Positions 36,938-45,961 are shown, counted from the first letter of the stretch. The stretch is DNA of 64,000 nt from Runella defluvii (GCF_014195535.1 NZ_JACIBY010000002.1:596130-660129); one strand, 5' to 3'. Notes: generated by a model not told the origin, from the sequence alone. Numbers and translations are program-made.

Positions 36938-36945
36938 CAAAAATA
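36938..36945 (-). promoter_or_regulatory. -7 element for the AraC regulator
   Basis: On the minus strand TATTTTTG matches TAnnTTTG, 26 nt upstream of the regulator ATG. Confidence 0.4.
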
Positions 36946-36992
36946 GGAAAAATACGTTCTTTTTTTGTTAAAATACAGTTAAAAGCATCTTA

Positions 36993-38903
36993 CTACATCC
37001 ATTCCCAAGCACTTTGATAGGCGTCTATCGACTCGGCATAAGCAATAAAATCTGCATAAAACGGAAACTGCGCCAAGGTAGCACTGTCACCCACAATGAC
37101 CAATTTTTTACGGGCTCGGGTCATTGCTACGTTCATCCGTCGGATGTCTGACAAGAAACCAATCACCCCTTCGGCATTGCTTCTGGTCATGCTGATATAG
37201 ACAATATCCCGTTCTTGTCCTTGAAAACTATCCACGGTATTTACGGCAATAGCAGGCAAAAAAGATTGCAAATCAGCAACCTGCGTCAGTTGGCCGCTGA
37301 GGACTTGGATTTGTTGTTTGTAAGGCGAAATAATGGCCACACTTGGCACTTCGTTGGGTGTTTTGGTTTTGGAAGCCCATTCGGTCATAAACTGGCTGAG
37401 GTGCTTGAGCAAAAGACCCGCTTCTTCGGGGTTGGTCGCGCTCGTACCTTCTATTTTTTCGTCGAAACCACAGCCCGCGGTATCAATAAAAAGCAAAGGT
37501 TTATCTTCCGCAAAAAGGCGTCGTTTGGCCACAGATGCGTGGGCTTTCAGCAGATTTTTGTAAAACACCTGCGACGAATAACCCATAATTTGCTCGTTCA
37601 TGCGGTATTGTTCTTCGAGCAACGTCACGGCTTGCGGATGCAGTTCAACGCATTTTTCGAGCAACGTCTTACTCAATCCACTTTTAGCTGCGGCCTCTGA
37701 TTTAATAGTTGGTGGAAGTTGGCAATGGTCACCCGCCAATACCACCTTTTCAGCTTTCAGCAGCGGAATCCAGCAGGCAGGTTCAAGGGCTTGCCCCGCT
37801 TCATCAATCACCACCGTCTGATACCTCCCCGACCGTACCGTATAATGATTAGACCCTACCAGCGTAGCCGTCACGACTTGCGTTTTGGTCATCAAATCAT
37901 CAATGATGTACTGCTCCGTGTTTGCGACTTCTTTCATAATTTTGTGCGCTTCCTCAAACAGTAACTTACGTTGGTCACGTTCCGATTTCTCAAAACTCCG
38001 CTTGTACTTGTGCGCCATGTTTTTAAACTCCTGCGCCTGCTTTTTGAGACGTTTCACCTCTTTGATTTGGGGGTGCTCCGACATTTTACCATCGAGGGTC
38101 AAGGACATGAGGCGTTCGGTAACGCGGGCAGGATTTCCAACGCGCAACACATTAACACCCTCTAAATGAAGTTTTTCACTCAATAAGTCAACTGCCGTAT
38201 TGCTTGGCGCTACCACCAATATTTTCTGATTATCGCGGCGAACCAACGCTTTGATTGCTTGCACCAACGTAGTCGTTTTACCCGTCCCAGGAGGGCCGTG
38301 AACAATCGCTAATTCGTTGGCTTTCAGAATAGTCTGTACGGCGCGTTGCTGCGATTCATTCAGTCGCGGAAGTGCTACTTCGGGATCATTTTCTTTAAAT
38401 GTTGGGGTTTTATTTCCCGCCAACACCTGTACAAGTTCTCTGGTGGGAGTGGCTGCCCCTTCTGCTACGGTCATCGCTTGCTTGAGCGCCGATTGCATTT
38501 CTTCGTAACTATTATCATCAAAAAGCACTTCCACGCCCAGCTTCCCATCACGGGTCCAGTCGGGCAGCTCGTCGGTGCGGAGAGTGATTCGCAGTCGGTT
38601 TCCGCTTTGGTGCGCAATCGTGCCTTCTACACGGTCATTTTTAGGGTCGTGGTTGCCAAAGAAAACCGCAGGAATCCCAAAACGAAATTGGTGTGAAATA
38701 TCTTGGTGCGTCGTGCGTTCGAGTTCGACCGTCAAATAATCACCCCTACTCATTTCCGAACCACGTATCGCCACGGGATACCACGTGAGGCCATTGGCAC
38801 GGCGCTCGGCTACCGAAGCTTGTTCTGTTAATCGTTGGTATTGGCGTAAATCTTCTTCACGCTCTACTTTCAGTAATTCTTGTAAATTTTTGAAATAATT
38901 CAT
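36993..38903 (-). CDS. Superfamily 1 DNA/RNA helicase, IGHMBP2/UPF1-like
   Basis: 636 residues. An N-terminal beta-rich domain of about 190 residues precedes the helicase core. Motifs seen: Q-like LNESQQRAV, Walker A HGPPGTGKTTT, APSNTAVD (Ia), VIDEAGQALEP (II), LAGDHCQLPP (III), LEEQYRMN (IV), VNTVDSFQGQERDIVYISMTRSN (V, shortened) and MTRARKKLVIVGD (VI). This is the group of 5'-3' nucleic acid unwinding enzymes that includes human IGHMBP2. The start at 38903 gives MNYFKNLQELL. The promoter -7 element is only 3 nt upstream, implying a leaderless mRNA. Confidence 0.9.
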   Translation of the reverse strand: MNYFKNLQELLKVEREEDLRQYQRLTEQASVAERRANGLTWYPVAIRGSEMSRGDYLTVELERTTHQDISHQFRFGIPAVFFGNHDPKNDRVEGTIAHQSGNRLRITLRTDELPDWTRDGKLGVEVLFDDNSYEEMQSALKQAMTVAEGAATPTRELVQVLAGNKTPTFKENDPEVALPRLNESQQRAVQTILKANELAIVHGPPGTGKTTTLVQAIKALVRRDNQKILVVAPSNTAVDLLSEKLHLEGVNVLRVGNPARVTERLMSLTLDGKMSEHPQIKEVKRLKKQAQEFKNMAHKYKRSFEKSERDQRKLLFEEAHKIMKEVANTEQYIIDDLMTKTQVVTATLVGSNHYTVRSGRYQTVVIDEAGQALEPACWIPLLKAEKVVLAGDHCQLPPTIKSEAAAKSGLSKTLLEKCVELHPQAVTLLEEQYRMNEQIMGYSSQVFYKNLLKAHASVAKRRLFAEDKPLLFIDTAGCGFDEKIEGTSATNPEEAGLLLKHLSQFMTEWASKTKTPNEVPSVAIISPYKQQIQVLSGQLTQVADLQSFLPAIAVNTVDSFQGQERDIVYISMTRSNAEGVIGFLSDIRRMNVAMTRARKKLVIVGDSATLAQFPFYADFIAYAESIDAYQSAWEWM

Positions 38904-38906
38904 GCA

Positions 38907-38914
38907 CAAAAGTA
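38907..38914 (-). promoter_or_regulatory. -7 element immediately before the helicase start
   Basis: On the minus strand TACTTTTG (TAnnTTTG) is separated from the helicase ATG by only 3 nt, so transcription would start at or very near the start codon. Confidence 0.45.
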
Positions 38915-39090
38915 GGCTATATTCTTCGAAACCTTGCCTTTTAGAAACAGGTTAGATTTTCGCTAGCCTTGTTTACAATAACATTTTTTTAACCAAAATT
39001 CATTCAAAATAAAACTTTTCAATCAAAATATAGTCGAAACCTGCAAACAAACAATAGGTTTTTAGCACTATTTCTCCATAAAATTGCATT

Positions 39091-39921
39091 ATGAAATACA
39101 GTATGAATTTGTTGCTTTGGGGCACTCAAATCGACGAGAGCCTCTTCCCGACTTTAGAACTGATTCGGGAAATCGGATTTGAAGGGGTGGAAGTACCCAT
39201 TTTCAATACCAACCCTGACGCTTGGCATCAGTGGCGTAAAAAATTGGACGAATTGGGGCTGCACCGCGAATGCGACACGTTCTGCGGTCCTGCCGAAAAC
39301 CTCATTAGCTCCGACCCTGCCATTCGTGCCTATGCGCTCGAAAACCTCAAGCGGGTTGTTGACTGTGGGGCTGTGCTTGGAGCAACCAAGCTTATGGGGC
39401 CCTACCACTCGGCTTTGGGCGTTTTTACGGGGCAACCTGCCACAACCGACGAGTGGAAATGGGGAGTAGAAGGAATTTACCAATTGGCCGACTACGCCCA
39501 ACAGCAAGGCATTTTATTAGGATTAGAATACCTCAATCGCTTTGAATTATTCCTCACCAGTTGCGGCGACGAACTCGCTCGCTTCGTCGATGACGTCAAC
39601 CACCCCAACTGCAAAATCATGTTTGATACCTTCCATGCCAACATCGAAGAGAAAAACATTGGGGATTGTATCCGCAGCATGGGCGACCGCATTGCGTTTA
39701 TTCAACTTTCAGAAAACGACCGCAGCACGCCAGGAAAAGGAAACGTGGACTGGAAAGGCACGTTCCAAGCCATCAAAGACATCAATTATGACGGCTGGTT
39801 GAGCATCGAAGCATTCAGTCCGAAACTCCCTGCGGCCAATATTTGGCGCAAAATGTTTGATTCGGAAGAACAACTCATGCGCGACGGCTTGGCCTTTATC
39901 AAAAAATCTGTTCTAGCTTAA
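39091..39921 (+). CDS. Sugar phosphate isomerase/epimerase (TIM-barrel, D-tagatose/psicose 3-epimerase-like)
   Basis: 276 residues, xylose-isomerase-like barrel. The metal-binding Glu is in GLEYLNRFE (about 147-155), Asp in IMFDTFHAN (about 187-195) and the last Glu in SIEAFSP (about 245). At the position where ketose 3-epimerases have His before the Glu-Asn/Cys-Arg motif, this protein reads FIQLSENDR, with Gln. The enzyme probably isomerises or epimerises a sugar, but the substrate is not known. A Gfo/Idh/MocA gene follows after 58 nt, a common pairing in sugar catabolism. Confidence 0.85.
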   Translation: MKYSMNLLLWGTQIDESLFPTLELIREIGFEGVEVPIFNTNPDAWHQWRKKLDELGLHRECDTFCGPAENLISSDPAIRAYALENLKRVVDCGAVLGATKLMGPYHSALGVFTGQPATTDEWKWGVEGIYQLADYAQQQGILLGLEYLNRFELFLTSCGDELARFVDDVNHPNCKIMFDTFHANIEEKNIGDCIRSMGDRIAFIQLSENDRSTPGKGNVDWKGTFQAIKDINYDGWLSIEAFSPKLPAANIWRKMFDSEEQLMRDGLAFIKKSVLA

Positions 39922-39979
39922 CGACTTATATTCACCTCTTTATTTGATTCCAAAAAACACCCAATCAACACGTTTTTCC

Positions 39980-41101
39980 ATGAAAAAAATTAACATTGCC
40001 ATTGTAGGTCTGGGCTTTGGTGCCGAATTTATTCCGATTTATCAGCGCCACCCAAACGCCAATATGTACGCCATTTGCCAACGTAACGTCGAAAAACTCA
40101 ACGCCATCGGCGATGCTTTTGGCATTGACGTACGTTATTCTGATTATGACGAGTTACTCAAGGATCCAAATATCGACGCGGTTCACATCAACTCTCCCAT
40201 TCCTAACCACGCCGAACAAAGCTTAAAAGCACTTCGCGCAGGCAAACACGTGGCTTGTACGGTTCCGATGGCTACCAGCGTAGAAGAGTGCATGGAAATC
40301 GTGAAAACCGTCAAAGAAACGGGCAAAAAATACATGATGATGGAGACCGTGGTGTATGCCCGCGAGTTTTTGTTTGTCAAAGAATTGTACGAAAAAGGCG
40401 AACTAGGGAAAGTTCAGTTCTTGAAAGCATCGCACCAGCAAGACATGGACGGCTGGCCTGATTACTGGCCAGGGCTGCCTCCAATGCACTACGCGACGCA
40501 CTGCGTTGGGCCCGTGGCTGGTTTGCTCAAATTGGAAGCCGAGTATGTGTCGTGTTTTGGTTCGGGCACGATTCGTGAAGAATTGGCCAAAATCCACAAC
40601 TCGCCTTTCGCGGTTGAGTCGGCGCACATCAAGTTCAAAGACAGCGACTTGAGCGCGTACGTCTATCGTTCGTTGTTTGACGTAGCGCGTCAGTACCGCG
40701 AGAGTTTCGAGGTGTATGGTTCTAAGAAATCGTTTGAATGGCCACTCATCGAAGGCGAAGAGGCGGTGATTCACACGGCGAAAAAAGAAGAGCACGAAAT
40801 TCCAGAGCGAGTAGCTACCCCAGATTACGCGCACCTTTTGCCCGCCGAAATTCAAGATTTTACCACCAAAGGCGTTTATGACATTGCCGAAAACACGCAC
40901 CTTTCGTTTACCCAAGGCGCAGGACACGGTGGCTCTCACCCGCACTTGGTACACGAATTTTTGATGGCGTTGGTGGACGAGCGCGAGCCGTTCCCAAATG
41001 CTGCTCAGTCGGCCAACTGGACGTCGGTGGGTATTCTTGCGCACGAATCGGCCATGCAAGGCGGCAAACTTTTGCAATTGCCTGATTTCTTTAACGCATA
41101 A
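39980..41101 (+). CDS. Gfo/Idh/MocA-family oxidoreductase
   Basis: 373 residues from ATG 39980. The Rossmann start INIAIVGLGFGAEFIP binds NAD(P). VHINSPIPNHAEQSLKALRAGKHVACTVPMA holds the conserved ...NxxH...AGKHV(x)xxxP pattern, with CTVP replacing the usual CEKP, so the normal Lys is Val here. The C-terminal domain shows YATHCVGPVAGLL and HGGSHPHLVHEFL. Substrates of this family are sugars or inositols. It forms a pair with the upstream isomerase/epimerase. Confidence 0.88.
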   Translation: MKKINIAIVGLGFGAEFIPIYQRHPNANMYAICQRNVEKLNAIGDAFGIDVRYSDYDELLKDPNIDAVHINSPIPNHAEQSLKALRAGKHVACTVPMATSVEECMEIVKTVKETGKKYMMMETVVYAREFLFVKELYEKGELGKVQFLKASHQQDMDGWPDYWPGLPPMHYATHCVGPVAGLLKLEAEYVSCFGSGTIREELAKIHNSPFAVESAHIKFKDSDLSAYVYRSLFDVARQYRESFEVYGSKKSFEWPLIEGEEAVIHTAKKEEHEIPERVATPDYAHLLPAEIQDFTTKGVYDIAENTHLSFTQGAGHGGSHPHLVHEFLMALVDEREPFPNAAQSANWTSVGILAHESAMQGGKLLQLPDFFNA

Positions 41102-41105
41102 ATTC

Positions 41106-41373
41106 CACAAACGTTTTGGTTCTCCGAACCAATTACATTTTATAATCATCCAAAATGGTTCGGAGAACCAAAAACGTTTGTAGTAGAAAACAAAAATCAC
41201 ACAAAAAACACAAATGGTTCGGAGAACCAAAAACGTTTGTAGAAAACAACAATCACACAAAAAACCACAAATGGTTCGGAGAACCAAAAACGTTTGTAGA
41301 AAACAACAATCACACAAAAAACCACAAATGGTTCGGAGAACCAAAAACGTTTGTAGAACCAAAACGTTTGTAG
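41106..41373. repeat. Tandem hairpin array, 57-59 bp units with GGTTCGGAGAACC core
   Basis: This fills nearly all of the 327-bp gap between the Gfo/Idh gene and the large fusion gene. Four copies of ATGGTTCGGAGAACCAAAAA begin at 41155, 41214, 41271 and 41328 (periods 59, 57, 57); the last is truncated and followed by a partial second AACGTTTGTAG. Each core GGTTCGGAGAACC is itself a 5-bp palindrome around GGA. An inverted copy at 41106-41130 can pair with any of them through a stem of about 24 bp. No gene is supported here; open frames through it only reflect that 57 is a multiple of three. Confidence 0.85.
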
Positions 41374-41428
41374 AAAATCATATCATAAAATCTATTTCCC
41401 TAGTAACAAATAATTTTCTAACTATACA

Positions 41429-44400
41429 ATGAAACGCTTTCTAACCATTGTTTTGTCGGCGATTTTGTTGTGGCAATGCGCCACTCAAAAAACAACGCAA
41501 ACGACCCAATCGCAACAAGCGACTAAGCCCCGCCGCATCGAAATCTTGTTTCTGGGCGACAACGGCCACCACCGACCTATCGAGCGCGTGCCGTCTATCA
41601 TGGGAGCGCTGGGCGCCAAAGGCATCAACTTTACCTATTCGGACGACCTTAACGACCTCAACGCAACCAACCTAGCCAAGTACGACGGCGTGCTCTTGTA
41701 CGCCAACTGGGATACCATTAGCAAACCCCAAGAACGTGCGTTGGTGGATTACATCGCCAGCGGAAAAGGTTTTCTTCCAGTTCACTGCGCTTCGTATTGC
41801 TTCCGCAATTCGGACGAATTGGTAAAAATCATGGGGGGACAATTTTGGCGCCATACGTGGGATACGATTCGCCCCGTTTGGACCAATCCCAACCACCCTG
41901 CCATCATGGGCGCGAAGATGTTCAAAACGTTGGACGAAACCTACCTTCACACCAAGCTACAGCCCGACAACCTCGTGCTGACTGAGCGTGAAATTCAGCC
42001 CGACCAATACAAAGACAAGCCCAATACTAAAACTGAACCTTATACGTGGGTTAGGACGCACGGCAAAGGACGCATTTTCTACACGGCGTATGGCCACGAC
42101 GACCGTACGTGGAGCCAACCCGAATTTATGACTTTGTTGGAAAAAGGAATTCGCTGGGCCGTAGGCGACCAAGCCGTCAAAGATTTAGCCGCCCTTGACC
42201 CACTTCCGTTTACGTACAAAGAATCAAAACTTCCTAACTACGAAAAACGCCCAGGGCCACAACTTCAACAAAATGCCGTTTCGCCGCAAGAGTCGATGAA
42301 ACACATTCAAGTTCCTGCTGACTTTACGTTGGATTTGTTTGCGTCAGAGCCTAACGTCATGCACCCCATTGCGATGAGTTGGGACGAGCGCGGCCGTTTG
42401 TACGTGCTTATTACCAAAGATTACCCCAACGAACGCAAAGACACGGGCGGTACCGACTATATCCTGATTTGTGAAGATACCGATAAAGATGGCAAAGCAG
42501 ATAAATTCACCCGTTTTGCCGAAGGACTAAGCATTCCAACGGGGATGGTATTTGCCAACGGAGGACTTATCGTAAGCCAAGCACCTCACATGTTGTTTTT
42601 GAAAGATAACGACGGCGACGACAAAGCGGACGAAAAGAAAATCCTCTTCTCAGGCTTCGGAACGGGCGATACCCACGCAGGGCCTAGCAACTTGCACTAC
42701 GGTTTCGACAACTGGATTTGGGGATGCGTAGGTTATTCTGGTTTTGAGGGTAAACTCAAAGAAAATACCGATAGCTTGAAGTTTGGCCAAGCACTTTTCC
42801 GTTTCAAACCTGATGGTTCCAAAATGGAGTGGATTACCAGTACGTCTAACAATACATGGGGTATGGGCTTCAACGAAGCAGGCGATGTGTTTGGGTCAAC
42901 CGCCAACAACTCGCACGGCTGGTACATGGCGATTCCTCACCGCTACTTTACGGGAAGCCTCGGCATGGGCCGCGACAACGGTAGCCGTGGTACCGACACC
43001 CACAAAGACATGAAGCCCATTACGCCTCGCATTCGTCAAGTGGACGTATTCGGTGGATTTACGGCCGCGGCAGGGCATAATTTCTACACAGCTCGGGCTT
43101 TCCCTAAAAAATACTGGAACCAAATTGCGTTTGTAGCCGAGCCAACGGGGCACGTATTGCACCAAAACCAACTCGTTAAACGTGGAACTGACTACGAAGA
43201 CAAAGAAGCCTTTAACCTCATGGCAGGTGCCGACGAATGGTTTTCGCCAGTGTTTGCCGAAGTCGGCCCAGACGGTGCCGTTTGGGTAGCCGACTGGTAC
43301 AGTTTCATCATTCAGCACAACCCTACTCCACAGGGATTTGGCAACGGAAAAGGAAATGCCTACGAAACCAACTTGCGCGACTACACCCACGGACGTATCT
43401 ACCGCGTGGGCTACAAAGAAGCACCTGCTTATACGCCGATGGCACTCAGCAAAGACCGCCCGCAAGAATTGGTGGCAGCGCTCAAAAACACCAATATGTT
43501 TTGGCGTAACCATGCGCAGCGTATGTTGGTAGAACGCGGCAACAAAGACGTTGTTCCACAGCTCATTGCGTTAGTAAATGACACTTCGGTGGACGAAGTT
43601 GGTTTAAATCCAGCCGCTATCCACGCGTTGTGGGCATTGCAAGGGTTAGGGGCTATGTCAGACGATAACGTTCTCAAAGCAGTAGTAGCTGCGCTCAAGC
43701 ACCCAAGTGCAGCCGTGCGTAAAAATGCGGTACAAGTATTGCCTTCAACGAATGCAACGGCGCAAGCGTTGTTAAACAACAATACCCTCAATGATTCAGA
43801 GCCGTTGGTGGTATTGAATACCTTGTTGAAATTTACCGAAACTCCACTCACTTCTGACGTTGAGAAAGCAGTTTTAGCTCGCTTTGAGAGTTCAAACGAA
43901 GCCGACGACCGTTGGTTACCCGACGCTTTCTCGGTTATTTTGAATGCGCATGGTGGTAAACTTATGCAAACTTACCTTGCTAAACGCACGGTAGGTCAGC
44001 GTACAGAAACGAAGAGCAGCGAACCCAAAGCCGCGATGAATCACGACCACCACGCCATGAATCACGGCGCTGGCAACCAAGCATCTACTGGAGCCACAAA
44101 ACCAGATTTGGCCATTACCAATATCACCATCAATCCTGCGGTGCCATCGGTACGGGAGTCGGCAAGTATTACGATTGAGATTACCAACAAAGGCGTAGCC
44201 ATTCCGAAAGAAACGGTTCCTGTGGTAAAGGTAGCCATCGAAGGTTTGGGGCTTAAAATCAACTACGTAAGCTACCAGCTTAAAAACGGCATCGGCGCGG
44301 GCGAAACCATTCAGTTGGTCGAAAGCAACAACGGTCCGTGGGTAGGTCGTATGGGCTTTACGGCCGAACAAGCAGGGAAATTACGCATCAGTGCCACCAT

Positions 44401-45184
44401 CGACGGCGACAATGCCATTCCTGAAGAAGACGACGTTAAAAACAACTCGTTGAGCAAAACCTTTGACGTAAAACGCCCTGCCAAACTCTCTGATTTTGCC
44501 TTAGAACGCGCCGCTCGTAGCCAAGCCTCTTCTACCTCATTGAGTCCAGAGTCGTTGTTAGAATTGATTACCAAAGCCAATACCTTGGACGACGACGCTC
44601 GTTATGCGGTGTTGAAGGGAGTGGTTAATGGCTGGAATCCGCGTCGTAAAGTAACCACCAGCGATGCCAACAAACTATTGCTTGTCAGCGCGAAAGACGG
44701 TATTCCAGAGGATTTGAAGGGCAAATTTACGGGCATCATCGAGTCGTTTGGTGCCAATGCACTTGTGCCTGTTGACCCTAACTTACAAGTCATCAAAATC
44801 AAGTCGGTGAAAGAAGCGATGAAGTTTGACCTCAAAGAGTTTACGGTTATCGCAGGAAAACCCGTAGAATTGGTATTCGACAACCCAGACGCGATGCAGC
44901 ACAACCTCGTGATTGTGAAGCCTAAAGCGATGGACATCGTCGGAAACGCCGCTGATAAAATGATTACGCAAAAAGATGCAGTGGAAAAAAACTACATTCC
45001 GAACTTGCCTCAGGTAGTCGCTTTTACGCCTTTGGTTAACCCTGACCAGTCGTATCGCCTCACGTTCACGGCTCCTACTGAGCCTGGTAACTACCCTTAC
45101 ATCTGTACATTCCCAGGCCACTGGCGCATTATGAACGGAGTGATGAAAGTAGTGAAAGAAGAAGCAAAGCCTGCGACGAAGTAG
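41429..45184 (+). CDS. Multi-domain lipoprotein: ThuA + PVC-type dehydrogenase propeller + HEAT + CARDB + azurin-like cupredoxin
   Basis: 1251 residues. The lipobox LLWQC puts the protein at the cell envelope. Domains in order: ThuA-like (about 36-245, RRIEILFLGDNGHH to GIRWAVGD); a beta-propeller of the membrane-bound dehydrogenase type (about 290-680, IAMSWDERGRLYVL, GLSIPTGMVF, AEVGPDGAVWVADWY); HEAT-like repeats (about 690-860); a His/Met-rich linker (MNHDHHAMNHG, about 868-880); a CARDB-like domain; and a cupredoxin (about 1110-1245). Type-1 copper ligands are apparent in MQHNLVIV (His) and CTFPGHWRIMNG (Cys, His, Met). No CxxCH haem motif is present, unlike many relatives. Probably oxidises a sugar-related substrate; this is inference. 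Confidence 0.82.
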   Translation: MKRFLTIVLSAILLWQCATQKTTQTTQSQQATKPRRIEILFLGDNGHHRPIERVPSIMGALGAKGINFTYSDDLNDLNATNLAKYDGVLLYANWDTISKPQERALVDYIASGKGFLPVHCASYCFRNSDELVKIMGGQFWRHTWDTIRPVWTNPNHPAIMGAKMFKTLDETYLHTKLQPDNLVLTEREIQPDQYKDKPNTKTEPYTWVRTHGKGRIFYTAYGHDDRTWSQPEFMTLLEKGIRWAVGDQAVKDLAALDPLPFTYKESKLPNYEKRPGPQLQQNAVSPQESMKHIQVPADFTLDLFASEPNVMHPIAMSWDERGRLYVLITKDYPNERKDTGGTDYILICEDTDKDGKADKFTRFAEGLSIPTGMVFANGGLIVSQAPHMLFLKDNDGDDKADEKKILFSGFGTGDTHAGPSNLHYGFDNWIWGCVGYSGFEGKLKENTDSLKFGQALFRFKPDGSKMEWITSTSNNTWGMGFNEAGDVFGSTANNSHGWYMAIPHRYFTGSLGMGRDNGSRGTDTHKDMKPITPRIRQVDVFGGFTAAAGHNFYTARAFPKKYWNQIAFVAEPTGHVLHQNQLVKRGTDYEDKEAFNLMAGADEWFSPVFAEVGPDGAVWVADWYSFIIQHNPTPQGFGNGKGNAYETNLRDYTHGRIYRVGYKEAPAYTPMALSKDRPQELVAALKNTNMFWRNHAQRMLVERGNKDVVPQLIALVNDTSVDEVGLNPAAIHALWALQGLGAMSDDNVLKAVVAALKHPSAAVRKNAVQVLPSTNATAQALLNNNTLNDSEPLVVLNTLLKFTETPLTSDVEKAVLARFESSNEADDRWLPDAFSVILNAHGGKLMQTYLAKRTVGQRTETKSSEPKAAMNHDHHAMNHGAGNQASTGATKPDLAITNITINPAVPSVRESASITIEITNKGVAIPKETVPVVKVAIEGLGLKINYVSYQLKNGIGAGETIQLVESNNGPWVGRMGFTAEQAGKLRISATIDGDNAIPEEDDVKNNSLSKTFDVKRPAKLSDFALERAARSQASSTSLSPESLLELITKANTLDDDARYAVLKGVVNGWNPRRKVTTSDANKLLLVSAKDGIPEDLKGKFTGIIESFGANALVPVDPNLQVIKIKSVKEAMKFDLKEFTVIAGKPVELVFDNPDAMQHNLVIVKPKAMDIVGNAADKMITQKDAVEKNYIPNLPQVVAFTPLVNPDQSYRLTFTAPTEPGNYPYICTFPGHWRIMNGVMKVVKEEAKPATK

Positions 45185-45209
45185 AGTCCTGTTATCTGTT
45201 AATGGTTTA

Positions 45210-45248
45210 GCCCTTCCAAGTTTTTGAAACTTGGAAGGGCTTTTTATT
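45210..45248 (+). terminator. Terminator hairpin, copy A of a repeated element
   Basis: GCCCTTCCAAG (45210-45220) pairs with CTTGGAAGGGC (45230-45240) around TTTTTGAAA; a run TTTTTATTGCTATC follows. The core CCAAGTTTTTGAAACTTGG and the following bases recur at 45970-46008. Confidence 0.85.
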
Positions 45249-45373
45249 GCTATCAACAGAAAAGATAAACTGCTTTAGTTATGCCACCGTAGCATTAGCC
45301 ATTTGTTAATTAAAAAAACAAAAATGATTTTTACGAAGAAAATCAATGAAGTGACCTTTTAAAATAGTTAAAA

Positions 45374-45961
45374 ATGAACCAAAAAACAGCCTATTTTTTT
45401 GCCATTTTATTTTCTTTCGTATCTATCGTACACGCCCAAAAAGGAAATATTACCTTATCACCGCAGATTTTTGTGCAGCAATTGTCTTCAACTACATATA
45501 ATAAATTTGGAGTTGCAACATCCATCCATTATAATGTAGGTAACTACGTGGCGATTGGAGGGATAATTATCGCGGATGCGTATATCTCCATTCCAAAAGC
45601 AGTTAATTATTATAAGGCTAAGTATTTTACTTTTACATTCATTCCAGAGGTTCAAATTAATTTTTCCAACAAAAAAATTATCCCATTTGTAAAACTACAA
45701 GCATTTGACGGTCATTATTATTATATGGTTGCAAACAGCGATAATCCACACATTCCACCTAAACAGCAAAAAATCAGAGAATTTTTTAGAAACTATATTC
45801 GTCCTATAAATTTTTCTGCAAGTGTAGGTATGAACTATAAACTGACAGATAGGTTAAAAGGTACAGGGATGATAAATTTTAGAACTACCCAAAGTGGGAC
45901 ATTTTTTAATGAAATAAATGTGGGCTTCGGAATCCAGTATGACCTTCGACACAAAGAATAA
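45374..45961 (+). CDS. Secreted hypothetical protein, probable small outer-membrane beta-barrel
   Basis: 195 residues, family not recognised. Signal peptide MNQKTAYFFAILFSFVSIVHAQ, followed by alternating hydrophobic/polar strands with aromatic belts (FTFTFIPEVQINFS, FSASVGMNYKLTD, NVGFGIQYDLRHKE). The final strand-like ending fits a beta-barrel of about eight strands. Base composition is distinctly AT-rich compared with the flanking genes. Nearly identical hairpins stand on both sides, so the gene may have arrived as a unit or simply lies between two copies of a terminator repeat. Confidence 0.65.
   Translation: MNQKTAYFFAILFSFVSIVHAQKGNITLSPQIFVQQLSSTTYNKFGVATSIHYNVGNYVAIGGIIIADAYISIPKAVNYYKAKYFTFTFIPEVQINFSNKKIIPFVKLQAFDGHYYYMVANSDNPHIPPKQQKIREFFRNYIRPINFSASVGMNYKLTDRLKGTGMINFRTTQSGTFFNEINVGFGIQYDLRHKE

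Noticed and set aside
36993..38903. Helicase as part of a defence system
   Set aside because: The motif set matches widespread IGHMBP2-like helicases, and the neighbours are a regulator and a sugar epimerase, not nucleases or effectors.
40403..41362. 319-codon minus-strand open frame
   Set aside because: It is antisense to the Gfo/Idh/MocA gene and begins inside the tandem repeats (repeated LVLRTICGFL). The plus-strand gene has the complete family motifs.
41155..41373. CRISPR array or a small repeat protein
   Set aside because: Units are nearly identical over their full 57-59 bp, so there are no spacers. Reading frames exist on both strands only because the unit length is a multiple of three; they lack a start context and any protein features.
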